DNA from: Betaproteobacteria bacterium HGW-Betaproteobacteria-16
GTDB taxonomy: Bacteria; Pseudomonadota; Gammaproteobacteria; Burkholderiales; Burkholderiaceae_C
Direction of reading: 5' to 3'
NCBI GenBank assembly: GCA_002840835.1
Contig: PHCQ01000007.1
Location: 62,001 to 126,000 of the forward strand
Length of the DNA: 64,000 nt
Below, piece by piece: positions 10,082 through 20,600 of the stretch. The translations under genes and the position numbers were made by a program. Each line of letters starts with the position of its first letter. Position 1 is the first letter of the stretch. The notes under the pieces are model-generated. The model worked only from the letters and a program-made list of their open reading frames with translations, had not been told where the DNA came from and ran no database searches.

Positions 10082-13000
10082 ATGAAAAAAAGCCAAATCC
10101 GCAACCGCAACCGCATCAGCCGCAAGCCGGCACTCAGCAGCATCGGCATGGCCGTTGTGGCCACCCTGATTGCCGGCGGCGTCCATGCGGCCGACACGTC
10201 CTATAGCTTCGAATTTGAACCTGCGGTAGCGAATGCTCCGGCAGTGAATGCCAGTGGCCACCAGACCCAGAAACTGCTGCTGAACAACGGCGGCCCGGTC
10301 ACTGCCACGCTGCAGAATGGCCAAGGCAACATCAGTGCCAGTGGCGCCCAGACCGCCAACTCGACCTTCCTCACGGGCAACACCATGGGCGCGAGTGCCA
10401 TCGGCAACGTTGCCTTGCCAGTCGACACATCGATCGACCTGATCCTGATCAGCGATACCGCAGGTGGCAATACGGGTCTGGCTACGCTGCTGCATTCCAC
10501 CAACACCGGCGCCGTCAGCAGCCTGGTCGAGGACAACAGCCTGTCGATCGTCCTGACCGGCTTTGAAAGCGGCAGCGCGGTCAACAAGGACAACACCATT
10601 TCCGCCAGCACCGTCGTCAATCAGGGCACCTCGTCGATCGCCGGCGTCGTGCCAGTCGGCTACACCTCCGTCACGCCGGGTTCCGTCAGCGTGAGCTCGC
10701 TCTTCGGACCGGTCGAATCCGCCGCCCAGGGCAGCATCGTCGTGACCACGGCGCAGCAGACCAGCGATGTTGCCTCCAGCGCGGTCGCTGCAGACAACGC
10801 CGTCGCATTGACCCTGACGGCCGGCAACATGGCCGCACTCGAAGCCGGTGCAGCCGTCACCGGCAACAAGATCGTCGCCAGCACGAAGGGCAACAGCAGC
10901 GCCAGCACCATCGACATCCAGTCGGTCGAGGGTGCACCCACCTTCTCCGGCTCGGCCGTGATCAGCAACACCCAGCTCGGCACAAACGCCCCGGCCTCGG
11001 CCACCAACAGCGACGGCAGCGTGCGCGCCACCGTGACGGGCCTGCTGGGCATCAGTGAACTCGGCGGCTCGCTGGCGGTCTCGGGCAACAGCATCAGCAG
11101 CGCCACCATCGGCAACGAAGCGCTGGGCAGTGGCACCAATCCGGTCGGCAACCAGATCCTGCTGGCCGACGGCCTCTCGTTCGCGGGCCCAGGCAACATC
11201 AGCGCTCCCCCGGGCGCCACCCTGAACGGCTATGCCGATGGCACGGCGGTCAACGCCGACCTCGTGATTGCCAACACGCAGAGCAACACCAGCCTGCTCG
11301 GTTCGGTCATGGGCAGCAGCACCATCAATGGCGCGGTTGAGACCTCGGTCGAATCCCTGGTGAACGGTGCGGTCGCCCTGTCGGACAACGCCATCACCTC
11401 CAGCGCCACCGGCAACGCCGCGCGCAGCGCCCTGGCCAGCGGCACGAACGCCGCGTCGTTCTCCGGCAGCGCCGCGCTGGCCAACCAGCAGGACAACACC
11501 ACCGTCGGTGTCACGGCCACCAACGCCGGCTCGTCCATCGAAGCCACGGCGGGCAGCGTGCAGGACAGCAGCGTGTCGGTCGCCGACAACCGCAGCAGCG
11601 CCAGCGCACGCGGCAACGAAGTCGGCCAGAGCCTGGACCTCAACGCCACCACGCTGTCGCTGGGCGACACCGTGAACCTGACCAGCAGCGCCACGCTGCT
11701 GCAGGCCTCCGGCCCCGCCACGGTCAGCAACCGGCAAGTCAACACCGGCGCAGCGGTGACCGCCAACAACACCGCATCGTCCATTGGCCAACGCGCCACA
11801 TCCGTCTCTGGCCCGACGCTGTCGGTCACCGGCAACACCCAGGACGCCGTGGCGCTGGCCAACAACGCCTCGAACCAGCTCAGCCTCGCGGGCACCACCG
11901 TGAGCGGCGGCGCCGGCATCCTGAGCCAGCAACGGGTCGATGCAGAAGAAGCCGATTACACGCCAGCCTCCACGGTGACCGCCACGCTGAGCGGCGCGCG
12001 TGCCTTCATCGAAGCCGGCAACGGCGCTAGCGTCGCGGGCAGCACGCTGGCCGTGACCGACAACCTGCAGGAAGCCATCGGCTACGGCAACCTGGTCAAC
12101 AACGCGATGTCGGTCTCCGGCACCACGCTGGTGACCCCCGACACCCTGGGTGCCGCTTCGACCGTGACGCTGGACAGCGTCGACAACATGCCATCCGGCA
12201 ACGTGGTGGCCGCCTTCGGTGTGCTCAGCCAGCAATCGGTCCTGTCGGACGTGAACGCCCGCGTCACCAGCAGCGGCGCTTCGGCCCAGATCGCCGTCAC
12301 CGGCTCCCTGGACAACAGCACGGCGCTGAACGATGCCAACACCCTGTCCACCGAGGCCTATGGCAACTACGGCCAGAGCGGCCTGTCGCTGGCCGCCACC
12401 AACGTGGGCGTCGGCGCCTTCTCCAGCGTGGGCAACCTGACCAGCCTGCAATCGGTCGAGGCCGACATCACAGCCCAGACCGCCACCGGCGCGGTCGCTC
12501 TGACCAGCGTCAGCGGCAACGTCGGCTCCGTCGACACCGTCTCCAGCGTCTCGGCTTCGGGCAACCGGATCGACGCGCAGGCCACCGGCAGCCGCGCGAT
12601 CAACACGGTGGGCGTGAGCGCCACCAACATCGACACCGTGGCGACGGGTTCGACCAGCACCGCGATGGGGAGTGAAATGACCACCACCGCGGCGTTCAGC
12701 CTGCAGAACATGCAGACGGGAGCGGGCAGCGTGAACGCCACCTTGCTGGACGTGGACAACACTTCGCTGCCGTCCGACGTGCGAGTCGCCATCGTCGGTG
12801 ATGTGACGCGCTCCAGCGTACTCGCTGACGGCAACACCGCCCGAGCCGTGGCCACCAGCAACAACGCCACCAACGCGTTGCTCATCGATGGCTCCGGCAA
12901 CCTGGCTACCAGCAGTGCGCAGCAGAACGTTCAGGTAACCTCCGCGGGCGTGAATGCGCTGGTGGGACAAGCGGGCCTTCCTGCTTCAGCGGGCGGTCCT

Positions 13001-14782
13001 TTCAACTACGGCATCGGTGGCACAGGTCTTTCCCATGATTCCGAAACCGATATGTTTACCGCCGGTACGCTGACTGTTGACACGACAGCGCTGGGTGCCG
13101 ATGCCCGTGCATTTCTCCTGAACAACGGCTGGTCTGATGCAGGCGCAAACATGGTTTCCAGAAGTGCCGTGGGCTATTCCGCAACGGTGGTGGACTATCT
13201 GGATCTCACCATGGGCGGCACCTTTGCCCGGTCAGGGATCACACTGCCCACCGACGGCACGCCCAACTCCGGTGGCGTCAACCTGGCCGTCGGCGGATCG
13301 GTCACCGACTCCGCGCTCTCGGTCAGCGGCAACACCACCTACGGTCTGACCCGCGGCAACGTGGCCTCCAACCGCACGGAAGTCAAGGGCAACACGATCG
13401 CTTCGGGCAGCAGCGCCACTGTGGCATCTGCGGGCGAAGGGATTATGGGTGGGCTGGAGACGGTTGCAGACCACACGGTCACCAACCTGCAGCAGGTCAT
13501 CGGTGACGCGCCCATCAACAGCAATGTCCATGGCAGCTTCTTCATCAGTGCCCAGCCGGGCGCGGCGATCAGCGGTTCTTCGCTGAGCGTGTCGGGCAAC
13601 ACCCAGATGGCCGAAGCCAGGGCCAACACCGCGACCAACAGCCTGATGCTGGAAGGCACAAGCGTGACGGCGGTGTCTGCGCTGCAATCCGCACAGATGA
13701 GCGCCGCGGCGGTCAACGCGTCGTCCAACCTGAACCTGTTTGCTCCGGGCGCGGTCACCGACTCCAGTGTGCTGCTGTCCAACAACAGCAACATCGCGCT
13801 GGCCGTGATGAACGACGCGACCAACAGCCTGACGGTCCAAGGCAGCCAGGTCGGCTCGGGTGATGTCGCCAACATCAGCGTCGGAGGTGATTTTGGCGAC
13901 ACACTGACGGCCGAACACGTGCTGGCCAACCAGCAGGCGGCCACCACCACTGTCACCAGCACCGCCACCACCACGCTGAACAACCAGGAAGCCCTGGCCA
14001 GCGACACCGGTACCGCGGTTCGCAGCACGCTGTCCATCCTGGACAACACCACAGCCGCTGAAGCGACCGCCAACCAGGCGCTCAACACGGCGTCGGTCAC
14101 CGGCACGGCCAGCCAGGCGGCCAGCGTGGCCCTGCGCAACATCCAGGACAGCAGTGCCGATGTGACGGCGACCGCCACCAGCGCGGCCCGCGTTGCACTG
14201 GCACCGCTGAACTCGACCGCGCTCAACAGCAGCAGCGTGGTGCTCGACGGCAACAGCACGACGGCCCTGGCCCGCGGCAACAGCGCGACCAACGTGCTGA
14301 ACTCGCTGGCAGGCGCCAACTACGGCCCGGCAACGGGCGGTTCGGTCCAGTCGGGTGATGCTCTGACGGGCTTCGCCGTCAACGCCAACGCCGGCATCCT
14401 GAACAGCCAGAGCAACACCGGCGCGGTCTCGGCCGCCAGCACGGGTGCGAGCTACCAGGTGGCCATGAACTCGATGGATGCAGCAGCCCTCAGCAGCAGC
14501 AGCTTGGCCGTTACCGGCAACCAGGTGGTCGCGCAAGCCTATGGCAACAGCGCGGTCAACCAGTTGACGCTCAACGCGTCGAACACCGGCACCCCGACGT
14601 CGGCGATTGGCAACTACCAGCGCAACACCGGTGCGATCACCGCCACCGTCACCAGCGTGAACTTTGGCGCCGGCATCTCCAACGCGATGACGGGCAGCAC
14701 CGTGAACGTGAGCGGCAACCAGATCTCGGCCTCGGCCGTGGGCAACTCGGTGGCTTCTTCGATCATGGCCGCGCCACGCTGA
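10082..14782 (+). CDS. Large secreted repeat protein, HfaD-like adhesin candidate
   Basis: 1566 aa, started by ATG 10082 behind a good GAGGAG ribosome site, with a Sec signal ending GGVHA-AD (about residue 38). The rest consists of imperfect repeats of roughly 80-100 residues with a recurring core V-S-G-N-x-x-x-A-x-A-x-G-N-x-A-x-N-x-L (SVSGNSISSATIGNEALG, SVTGNTQDAVALANNASN, NVSGNQISASAVGNSVAS). These short GN/AN turns suggest a beta-solenoid fibre. A stretch at about 965-1045 (GGPFNYGIGGTGLSHDSETD onward) breaks the pattern. It follows the CsgG/HfaB gene by about 90 bases, as hfaD follows hfaB in Caulobacter; Caulobacter HfaD is several times shorter. It ends before a strong terminator pair. 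It is probably exported through the CsgG-like pore and displayed on the cell surface. Confidence 0.7.
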   Translation: MKKSQIRNRNRISRKPALSSIGMAVVATLIAGGVHAADTSYSFEFEPAVANAPAVNASGHQTQKLLLNNGGPVTATLQNGQGNISASGAQTANSTFLTGNTMGASAIGNVALPVDTSIDLILISDTAGGNTGLATLLHSTNTGAVSSLVEDNSLSIVLTGFESGSAVNKDNTISASTVVNQGTSSIAGVVPVGYTSVTPGSVSVSSLFGPVESAAQGSIVVTTAQQTSDVASSAVAADNAVALTLTAGNMAALEAGAAVTGNKIVASTKGNSSASTIDIQSVEGAPTFSGSAVISNTQLGTNAPASATNSDGSVRATVTGLLGISELGGSLAVSGNSISSATIGNEALGSGTNPVGNQILLADGLSFAGPGNISAPPGATLNGYADGTAVNADLVIANTQSNTSLLGSVMGSSTINGAVETSVESLVNGAVALSDNAITSSATGNAARSALASGTNAASFSGSAALANQQDNTTVGVTATNAGSSIEATAGSVQDSSVSVADNRSSASARGNEVGQSLDLNATTLSLGDTVNLTSSATLLQASGPATVSNRQVNTGAAVTANNTASSIGQRATSVSGPTLSVTGNTQDAVALANNASNQLSLAGTTVSGGAGILSQQRVDAEEADYTPASTVTATLSGARAFIEAGNGASVAGSTLAVTDNLQEAIGYGNLVNNAMSVSGTTLVTPDTLGAASTVTLDSVDNMPSGNVVAAFGVLSQQSVLSDVNARVTSSGASAQIAVTGSLDNSTALNDANTLSTEAYGNYGQSGLSLAATNVGVGAFSSVGNLTSLQSVEADITAQTATGAVALTSVSGNVGSVDTVSSVSASGNRIDAQATGSRAINTVGVSATNIDTVATGSTSTAMGSEMTTTAAFSLQNMQTGAGSVNATLLDVDNTSLPSDVRVAIVGDVTRSSVLADGNTARAVATSNNATNALLIDGSGNLATSSAQQNVQVTSAGVNALVGQAGLPASAGGPFNYGIGGTGLSHDSETDMFTAGTLTVDTTALGADARAFLLNNGWSDAGANMVSRSAVGYSATVVDYLDLTMGGTFARSGITLPTDGTPNSGGVNLAVGGSVTDSALSVSGNTTYGLTRGNVASNRTEVKGNTIASGSSATVASAGEGIMGGLETVADHTVTNLQQVIGDAPINSNVHGSFFISAQPGAAISGSSLSVSGNTQMAEARANTATNSLMLEGTSVTAVSALQSAQMSAAAVNASSNLNLFAPGAVTDSSVLLSNNSNIALAVMNDATNSLTVQGSQVGSGDVANISVGGDFGDTLTAEHVLANQQAATTTVTSTATTTLNNQEALASDTGTAVRSTLSILDNTTAAEATANQALNTASVTGTASQAASVALRNIQDSSADVTATATSAARVALAPLNSTALNSSSVVLDGNSTTALARGNSATNVLNSLAGANYGPATGGSVQSGDALTGFAVNANAGILNSQSNTGAVSAASTGASYQVAMNSMDAAALSSSSLAVTGNQVVAQAYGNSAVNQLTLNASNTGTPTSAIGNYQRNTGAITATVTSVNFGAGISNAMTGSTVNVSGNQISASAVGNSVASSIMAAPR

Positions 14783-14794
14783 TCTCCCCCCTCA

Positions 14795-14858
14795 CCCAGG
14801 CTGGCTTCCGCCCGCCTGGGTTTTGGCCCGTGCCGCCCAGGCAGTGCGGGCCTTTTTT
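14795..14858 (+). terminator. Tandem rho-independent terminators closing the HfaB-like cluster
   Basis: The first hairpin is CCCAGGC (14795-14801) with GCCTGGG (14814-14820), followed by TTTT. The second is GGCCCG (14825-14830) with CGGGCC (14847-14852), followed by TTTTTT (14853-14858). They begin 13 bases after the stop of the 1566-aa gene and separate it from the two-partner secretion genes. Confidence 0.85.
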
Positions 14859-14967
14859 CAGAGCAGCTTGTGGCTTGAGACCGCAAAAGGGTTTGCTGTG
14901 CAGTCCCACGGGCCCAGGCACAGGCTGCTGCGAAAAGAACAGTTCCGTTGAAAGGATCGAGAAAACC

Positions 14968-16659
14968 ATGATCGCATCCCTCAAGGCTCGCTTGTCCCGC
15001 ACGGGCAAGCCTGTCGATCTGCATTCCTCGATGCGATTCGTTGGCTCGTATCACCTTGTAGTGGTCACTGCCATGCTGGCGCTGGCGGGTGGCCCGAGCG
15101 TCGCGGCCGACATGCCCGCCATCGATCCGGCCGCCCGCATGCAGGACGAGCTCAGGCGCGCCGACAAAGCCGCTCCACCGCCGCCAGTGGCGCCTCGTGC
15201 CACGCCCACCGTCCCGCCACAAGTTCCCGAGGCGCCGACGCTTGCGGGCAAGGTGCTGCTGAACGAGGTGCTGTATTCCCCCAGCGAGCTGCTGGACGAA
15301 GCTGAACTCCGCGCAATGGCCCAGCCCTACCTGGGACGAGAAGTATCCAGCCAGGACCTGAACGCCTTTCTTCGCTCGATCCAGGCGCTGTATCTGAGCA
15401 AAGGCATTGAGACTGCGGTACCGGTGTTGCCTCAGCAAGACCTGCGCAGCGGCACCATGCGGGTGCTGCTGGTCGAAGGCAAGCTGGGTGCCGTCAAGGT
15501 GGAGGGCGCGTCCGGGGTCGATCCCGCCTGGGTTGGTCAGTGGTTCGACCTGGCGGCCGGATCGGTCATCCGCCCCGAGGCGCTTGAGCGCCGGCTCGGC
15601 GTGTTCAATGTGGCCAGTGACTTTGCAGCCCAGGCGGCCTACGTTCCAGGCGCCGAGTTCGGCCGCAGCGACTTGTTGATTCGCGTGCCAGCCCCGGCAG
15701 CGGGTCAGGTCTGGGGCCTGGTGGACATGCCCGATACCCGATCATCGGAGCGTTCCAGCGTGATCGCCGGTTACCGCCTGTATCCGGTGGGTCTGCGGGG
15801 TGGTCGTGTCGATCTCATGACCATTGCCAGTTCGAACGCCACCACGCTCAGCGTGGCCGGCAGCCTGCCGCTGGGCCATCAGGGTTGGCGGCTGGGTGGC
15901 AGCGCCACGGCATCTCGATCACGCAGCACCTTCGAGTCAACGGATTCCGACATACCCGACCTGGTGATCCATGGTGATTCCAGCTCGGTGGCTGTAGAGC
16001 TTGGGCGCCACCTGTCAATCTCGGCGCAACAACTGATGCTGTTGACAGCGTCCGTTTCGCAACTCAAGTCTCGGTCGACCATTGGCGGGGAGGTGCTCAG
16101 CGACCCCACCGTCGACAGGTTGACGCTGGCCGCGTCGACTGAGTGGCCAGCGCAGCGCGGCGAGGTTTCGCCGGCCTCGCTGCGCACCTCGATCACCACC
16201 GCGCGTGGGTCTGTCAATGACTACAGTTTTGCGGAGGTGGCGGGCATGCTGGCCACGCGGTTGGGCGCGTCGGGCGGTCCCCTGTTGCGCGTCAATGGCC
16301 AGGCGCGCGTGGGATCGAACAACACCCCCGACGTGGTGGACGCCTGGCTAGCCGGAGGCAGCAATTCGGTGCGTGGCTTCGACAGCGGTTCCCTGGTCGG
16401 GGAGCGTGGGTATGCCATGCAGCTGGCGCTTTACCAGCCCGTCACTGTCAAGGGGCTTGAGGCCACCGAGGTGTATCTGTTTGCCGACCAGGCCGAGGTC
16501 TACATCGGCGGCTCGCATCACCGCATTGCCGCAGCGGGCGCAGGCCTGCAGTTTCAGGTGAATCGGCACCTGGCCGTCGATGCGACCGTGGCCAGGCAAA
16601 CGGCCGGCTTCCAGGGAGCCCGAACGCGGCTTTCGCTGCGGGCCAGCGCAAGCTGGTAG
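14968..16659 (+). CDS. Two-partner secretion outer-membrane transporter, ShlB/FhaC/HecB family
   Basis: 563 aa from ATG 14968. The frame is open from 14830, but the upstream part overlaps the terminator and has no ribosome site, whereas AAAGGA precedes 14968. A signal region (VVVTAMLALAGGPSVAAD) is followed by a proline-rich linker, a ShlB-type POTRA domain (about 95-175, LLNEVLYSPSELLDEAELR, LNAFLRSIQALYLSKG), and a 16-strand-type barrel ending RLSLRASASW with a terminal aromatic residue. The VRGF motif in GGSNSVRGFDSGSLVGERGY is the conserved loop that reaches into the pore in Omp85/TpsB proteins. It should export the giant filamentous protein encoded 0.9 kb downstream; TpsB and TpsA genes are normally adjacent. 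Confidence 0.92.
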   Translation: MIASLKARLSRTGKPVDLHSSMRFVGSYHLVVVTAMLALAGGPSVAADMPAIDPAARMQDELRRADKAAPPPPVAPRATPTVPPQVPEAPTLAGKVLLNEVLYSPSELLDEAELRAMAQPYLGREVSSQDLNAFLRSIQALYLSKGIETAVPVLPQQDLRSGTMRVLLVEGKLGAVKVEGASGVDPAWVGQWFDLAAGSVIRPEALERRLGVFNVASDFAAQAAYVPGAEFGRSDLLIRVPAPAAGQVWGLVDMPDTRSSERSSVIAGYRLYPVGLRGGRVDLMTIASSNATTLSVAGSLPLGHQGWRLGGSATASRSRSTFESTDSDIPDLVIHGDSSSVAVELGRHLSISAQQLMLLTASVSQLKSRSTIGGEVLSDPTVDRLTLAASTEWPAQRGEVSPASLRTSITTARGSVNDYSFAEVAGMLATRLGASGGPLLRVNGQARVGSNNTPDVVDAWLAGGSNSVRGFDSGSLVGERGYAMQLALYQPVTVKGLEATEVYLFADQAEVYIGGSHHRIAAAGAGLQFQVNRHLAVDATVARQTAGFQGARTRLSLRASASW

Positions 16660-16711
16660 CGGCTACACACCACTCGTCACTTCATTCTTTCACTCACGAA
16701 ACGAGACTCTC

Positions 16712-17542
16712 ATGAAAAAAACCAGAAATCCGGCGGTTCCCGGCTTCAACCCCGCACCTGGCGCAGCGGCCGCTTCGCAATTCACCATACTGCACCGCGA
16801 GGCACACCGCCAGCAGCGGCTGAAACGTGACCAGCGCGACATGCGCTGGGTGGGCAGCACGATCACCGTGGCCCTCGCGGCAGCAGAAATGCCGGCGGCT
16901 GCCATCGAGTTTCCATGCGTGATGACGCGTTCGGCTGGTGGCGGTGGTCGGCTGCTGGCCATCACCGGGCTGGAGAACGGGCGCAACCTGTATGTCGACA
17001 GCCAAGGCCACTGGACCGGCAACTACCTGCCGGCGGTCCTTCGCACCTGGCCGTTCCGCCTGCTCACCGAGTACGACGACGAAGGCGCGCGGCCCGTCGC
17101 TGTGCACCAACCGGCGCTGAGCCTGACCGAGGGCGAGCCGCTGTTTGACGATCAAGGTATCGAAATGCCATGGCTGAAGGCGGTGCTGCAGGAACTGGTT
17201 GCGCTGGACGCGGCGGCGACAACCACCTCGGACACCGTGGCCGCGCTGGATGCCGCAGGCCTTCTGCACGAGCGCACGCTGCAGGTGGTGCTCCCGGGTG
17301 GGCGCCAGATGGAACTGAACGGCTTCCTCAGCGTGGACGAGGCCAAGCTGAATGCGCTTGATGCTGCCCAGGCCGGGGAATTGCACAGCAAAGGCGCGTT
17401 GGCGCTGGCCTACCTCCACCTGCTGTCCCTGAGGCGGTTCCGCCCACTGATGGAACGAGCGGCGCAGCAGGAACCTGCAGCACCGGGCGCAGCGACGGCT
17501 CCGGTCGAGCCTGAGCCCGAGGCCGAGCCGATCACAGCCTGA
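16712..17542 (+). CDS. SapC-family protein
   Basis: 276 aa from ATG 16712 (MKKTRNPAVPG). The core (about 20-250) matches the SapC family (PF07277), named after a gene of the Campylobacter fetus S-layer locus: FTILHREAHRQQRLK, VGSTITVALAAAEMPAAAIE, FPCVMTR, LTGLENGRNLYVD-type motif, YLPAVLRTWPFRL, GEPLFDDQGIEMPWLK, LNGFLSVDEAKLNAL. No signal peptide or membrane span, so probably cytoplasmic. The C-terminus is a Pro/Glu/Ala-rich tail (PVEPEPEAEPITA). It lies between the TpsB transporter and the giant TpsA-like protein, 62 bases before the latter, so probably co-transcribed and linked to its production or export. The biochemical function of the family is not established. Confidence 0.88.
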   Translation: MKKTRNPAVPGFNPAPGAAAASQFTILHREAHRQQRLKRDQRDMRWVGSTITVALAAAEMPAAAIEFPCVMTRSAGGGGRLLAITGLENGRNLYVDSQGHWTGNYLPAVLRTWPFRLLTEYDDEGARPVAVHQPALSLTEGEPLFDDQGIEMPWLKAVLQELVALDAAATTTSDTVAALDAAGLLHERTLQVVLPGGRQMELNGFLSVDEAKLNALDAAQAGELHSKGALALAYLHLLSLRRFRPLMERAAQQEPAAPGAATAPVEPEPEAEPITA

Positions 17543-17603
17543 AGCGGCCTTCTCCCTTCCTTTGCCCACCCTGCCGGATCGCCCGGCAAACAGGACTCAC
17601 GCC

Positions 17604-20600
17604 ATGAAATTCGCCGCATTCCCGACCCGAACCCCTGCCCAGTTGGCCCGCATTGCCCGTCGACGCTTGCTGGTGCGTGTGCGGCCCCTGGCCCTGGCCG
17701 CTGCGGCTGCGCTGGGTGCGACCGGGCCGGTGGTGCACGCACAAACCGTCATCACACCGATCACGGGCCCCGGGCAGACCGACACGGTGGTGAGCACGCA
17801 GGGAAGCCAGACGGTGATATCGACCCAGAGTCTGAGGGACGGTAACGCGTTCAGCACCTACTCTGCGTTCAAGGTCGGCGGGGGCGATACGGCCCAGATG
17901 GCGGTGCCCCAGGGTGCCAACTGGTGGGTCAACATCGTGCGCGATTCGCAAGTGCGCGTCGACGGCCTGCTGGAGAGCCGACTGACCAATGGCAACATCG
18001 GCGGCAACATCATGTTCATCGACAGCCATGGCTTTGCGGTCGGGCCATCCGGCCGGGTGAACGTTGGCCGGTTGTCGTTTGCCGCGCCGTCCACTGCCTT
18101 TGTCGACGGCTTGCTGGACGGCGGTGGCGTGTTGTCCGGTGCCGCCGTCAAGGGCCTGCTGGCGGGCGACTTCAAGCGATCGGCCACGGGTGCGGTGGAC
18201 ATTCGAGGCCGGATCACGGCTCAGGACGGCGTGAGCCTGATGGCGGGTGCTGGTGCGGGCGCCAGCCGTGCGGTGAGCATCAGCGGTCAGGTGACGGTTC
18301 AAGGCCGCTCGGCTGGCTCGGCCGTGAACCTGGGCAACCTCAAATCGCTGGCGCCGTTGCAGGACCTCGACGGTGTCATCGACATCACGACGCCCGGCTC
18401 GATCAAGCTCGACGGCGTGCTGATTTCCGACAGCTCTCGGTGGGGCCGTGTCGGCGCGGTGCGCGTGGTCGCGGGCACTGACATCGAGGTGGGCGCAAAC
18501 ACCCGGGTGTCGGCGTCTGGAGCCGCAGGCTCAGGCGACGCGGGGGGCCAGGTGGCCCTGTATGCCCAGCGCGATATTGCCAATGCGCCGGGTGCAGAAC
18601 TGCGCGCGCGGGGCGATGGTTCGGGTGCGGGCGGCACGATCGAGTACTCGGGCGGGCGACAACTGTCCTTGAACAGCATGAAATTCGACGCGGGCAGCGA
18701 TTCCGGGACAGCCGGCCGCGTGCTGGTCGATCTCAGCCGGGCGGTGATTGAGGGAGAAACTTCGACTGAGGACGCCAATTCCGAGGCAGCGGTCGACGAA
18801 ACGGTGAGTGGGGGCGAAACTCCCACAAAGCCAGCCGACGCTGAGGTGGCGATCGATACAACGGAGAGCGGGGGCGAAACTTCCACTAATCAACCCGATT
18901 CTGAGCCGGCGGGCGACGAAACTTTGACGTCCGAGACAGCTACTTTCAGCACTATGGCGGCAGATGATGGTGCGATGGGTGCCAGTGTCGCCTCTTCGGG
19001 CAACTCCACCCATGCAGTGTTTGAAGGAGAGATTCTGACCGGAGGCGCAAGTCTTGAGCTTGCGGGCGATGAAACGTTGACGGTGAGGGCGGGTGCTCTC
19101 ATCAACACGCGCAACGTATACGACGACGCCAAAGACGCCACTGCCGCGTCCGTTGGCAGAAGTGGCGACATCCTTCTGACGGCGCGCCACATCACTTTGG
19201 AGGGCAACAGCTTTCTGGATGCGTCGGTGGTCAACCAGGGCGGCACCACCTACCAAGCCGGCGACATCAGGCTGTACGCCAGCAACAGCAGCAGCGGGCA
19301 GACCCTCGTCAGCCTCGCCGATGCCGATGCGTCGATCGATGTGGCCGGCACGCTCAAGGGACGCGACATTTCGTTTGAAGCGTCGATCGAATCGTCGGCC
19401 GAGTTCGGAGGGGCCGCCGCAGGCATCCAGGAGAAGGCGCTTGAGTTGGTGCTTAAAGGGATGGATGCTCCGCTGGGCTTGAGCCTGGCCTACGTCGAGG
19501 CGAAAGGCAATGCCACCGTTACCGTTCGCGACACGGCCGTCATGGATGCAAGCCGGGACATTTCCATCGCCGCCAAGGCCGACCGGACGGCCTCGGCCGA
19601 AGTGGCGACCGAGGGTTCATCCATGGCCAATCTGAGCGCAGGTTTTGCGCACGTCGCGGGCGAGACCCGGGTTGACATCCAGTCCGGCGCAACGCTCGAT
19701 GCGGGGCGCGACATCGACGTGGTCGCCGCGTCCAAGACCAGCGTTGCCATGGCAGGTGCGGCCATCGGCAAGCCCGACCAGGGCACCGGCGAGCAGAATG
19801 TTGCCTCCGTGGTGTTTTCCGGCTCTTTGTCCGACATCACGACCTCGATCCATGTGGGCGCCGCGGCGGTGCTCACCAGCGGTGCGAACACCGATCTGCA
19901 GGCATTCCACTCGGGCAACTACGAAACCACAGCCGACGTCACCGTCTACGGCGGAGGCACCGCCGGAGTGGTGGGCGCGCTGTCCTTGCAGAAGTCAACA
20001 ACATCCACCAGCGTCGACGGCACGATCAACGCGGGTGGCGACGCGCGCGTGATGGCCATGAACGCCTCCGCCAAGAACATCATTTCTGCCACGGCCGTCA
20101 CCACATCCGATCCGTACACGATCGGTTTGCCGGAGACATTGGAGTTGTCCAACAGCGAAGCCAAAGACCAGTTGGCTCTGGGCTACCTCGATATGGTGGA
20201 CAAGCTCGGTTCCATGTCCGAATCGGCGTCTTCCTCCGACGGCAGTTCGGGGTCTGCACCTGCCTTGCGTCTGGCGGGCACCATGACCTGGTCGGAGTCG
20301 GAGCACATCACCCATGCCAGGGTGGGGGCCGGAGCCTCTATCACGGCGGGGGGTGATGCCGTGGTCGATGCCCAGACACTGGTTGGGCAACTGCAGAGCG
20401 TGGGGCTGTCAGAAGCTACTTCCGAGACCAAGGGCAAGGACGCATCCCCGGTCGCGCTGAGCGTGGCTTTCAATTATTCGGATCACGCCTTCAACACGCG
20501 CGCCGATGTAGGCGCCAATGCCGTGGTACAGGGCGGGCATGTGGCGGTGCATGCCGCTACCGACATTCCCCAGTTCTACACCGCAGGCCTGCCGACGCAA

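Noticed and set aside
10052-12970. 972-codon open frame on the - strand opposite the 1566-aa repeat protein
   Set aside because: Its Gly/Arg/His/Val-rich sequence has no domain or signal and mirrors the repetitive GC-rich codons of the + strand gene, which has a signal peptide, a good ribosome site and a terminator.
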